Origin: Halanaerobium saccharolyticum
GTDB taxonomy: Bacteria; Bacillota; Halanaerobiia; Halanaerobiales; Halanaerobiaceae
Assembly: GCF_004362045.1 (NCBI RefSeq)
Contig: NZ_SNWX01000032.1
Span: forward strand, 1 to 37,047
Reading direction: 5' to 3'
Length of the DNA stretch: 37,047 nucleotides
Position numbers and translations under genes: made by a program. Positions 37,034 through 37,047 of this stretch are shown piece after piece (within the stretch, counting starts at the first letter, position 1; the number at the start of each line of letters is the position of its first letter). Under the pieces are notes generated by a model. The model saw nothing but the letters and a program-made list of their open reading frames with translations. It was not told the origin of the DNA and searched no databases.

Positions 37034-37047
37034 CAATCCCATGTTAT
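37034..37047. repeat. Right copy of att core direct repeat (attR)
   Basis: CAATCCCATGTTAT, identical to 1-14, ends the window. It lies 69 bp downstream of int. Together the two copies define the prophage boundaries. Confidence 0.75.

Noticed and set aside
1-37047. CRISPR array or tRNA gene
   Set aside because: No regularly spaced repeat-spacer series and no cloverleaf with conserved T-loop sequence was noticed on either strand.

Overview
The window is a complete, temperate, siphovirus-type prophage of about 37 kb. It is bounded on both sides by the same 14-bp sequence (1-14 and 37034-37047), the likely attL/attR core. Base composition is AT-rich (roughly one third G+C), ribosome-binding sites are strong AGGAGGTGA types, TTG and GTG starts are common, and the gene families are those of phages of low-GC Bacillota. 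An anaerobic clostridial or halanaerobial host is my guess; the sequence alone does not settle it.

Layout from right to left. At the right end, on the + strand, is a lysogeny operon: a LexA/CI-type repressor with a self-cleavage domain, two small membrane proteins and a tyrosine integrase. A divergent control region (34437-34673) with operator-like dyads faces the - strand early operon: Cro-like regulator, Bro-N/ORF6C antirepressor, an excisionase-like HTH protein, small proteins, a DnaD-type replication initiator carrying iteron-like repeats (candidate origin), an HTH protein, SSB, a putative HNHc nuclease, RusA, a MazG-like protein and many tiny Cys-rich proteins, several of them under 60 codons. 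It ends with a RinA/ArpU-like late activator and a terminator. The late operon (22255 down to about 216) runs HNH endonuclease, small and large terminase, portal, prohead protease, HK97-type capsid, connector proteins, major tail protein, a tail chaperone with a -1 frameshift extension, tape measure, lambda M/L/K/J-like tail-tip proteins, a fibre-like protein, then a diversity-generating retroelement (DGR), and finally holin-like and endolysin genes.

The standout system is the DGR at 1456-4342. A receptor-binding-type protein with a C-type-lectin/FGE-like C-terminus carries a variable repeat (VR) at its 3' end. It is followed by an Avd accessory gene, a template repeat (TR) and a DGR-class reverse transcriptase. 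TR and VR align over 108 bp with 13 mismatches, and every mismatch falls on an adenine of the template coding strand, so the element has already rewritten the tail protein's binding surface. The gene order is that of Bordetella phage BPP-1.

Other points of interest: the integrase has Cys at the position of its first catalytic Arg; arm-type repeats flank the att core; a possible +1 frameshift or lesion lies in the last late gene; a three-way-junction RNA candidate lies in the early operon; and an over-represented 8-mer (TGGCCCGG) sits at gene junctions of the early region. All functional calls are by reading motifs and gene order; no database search was run.
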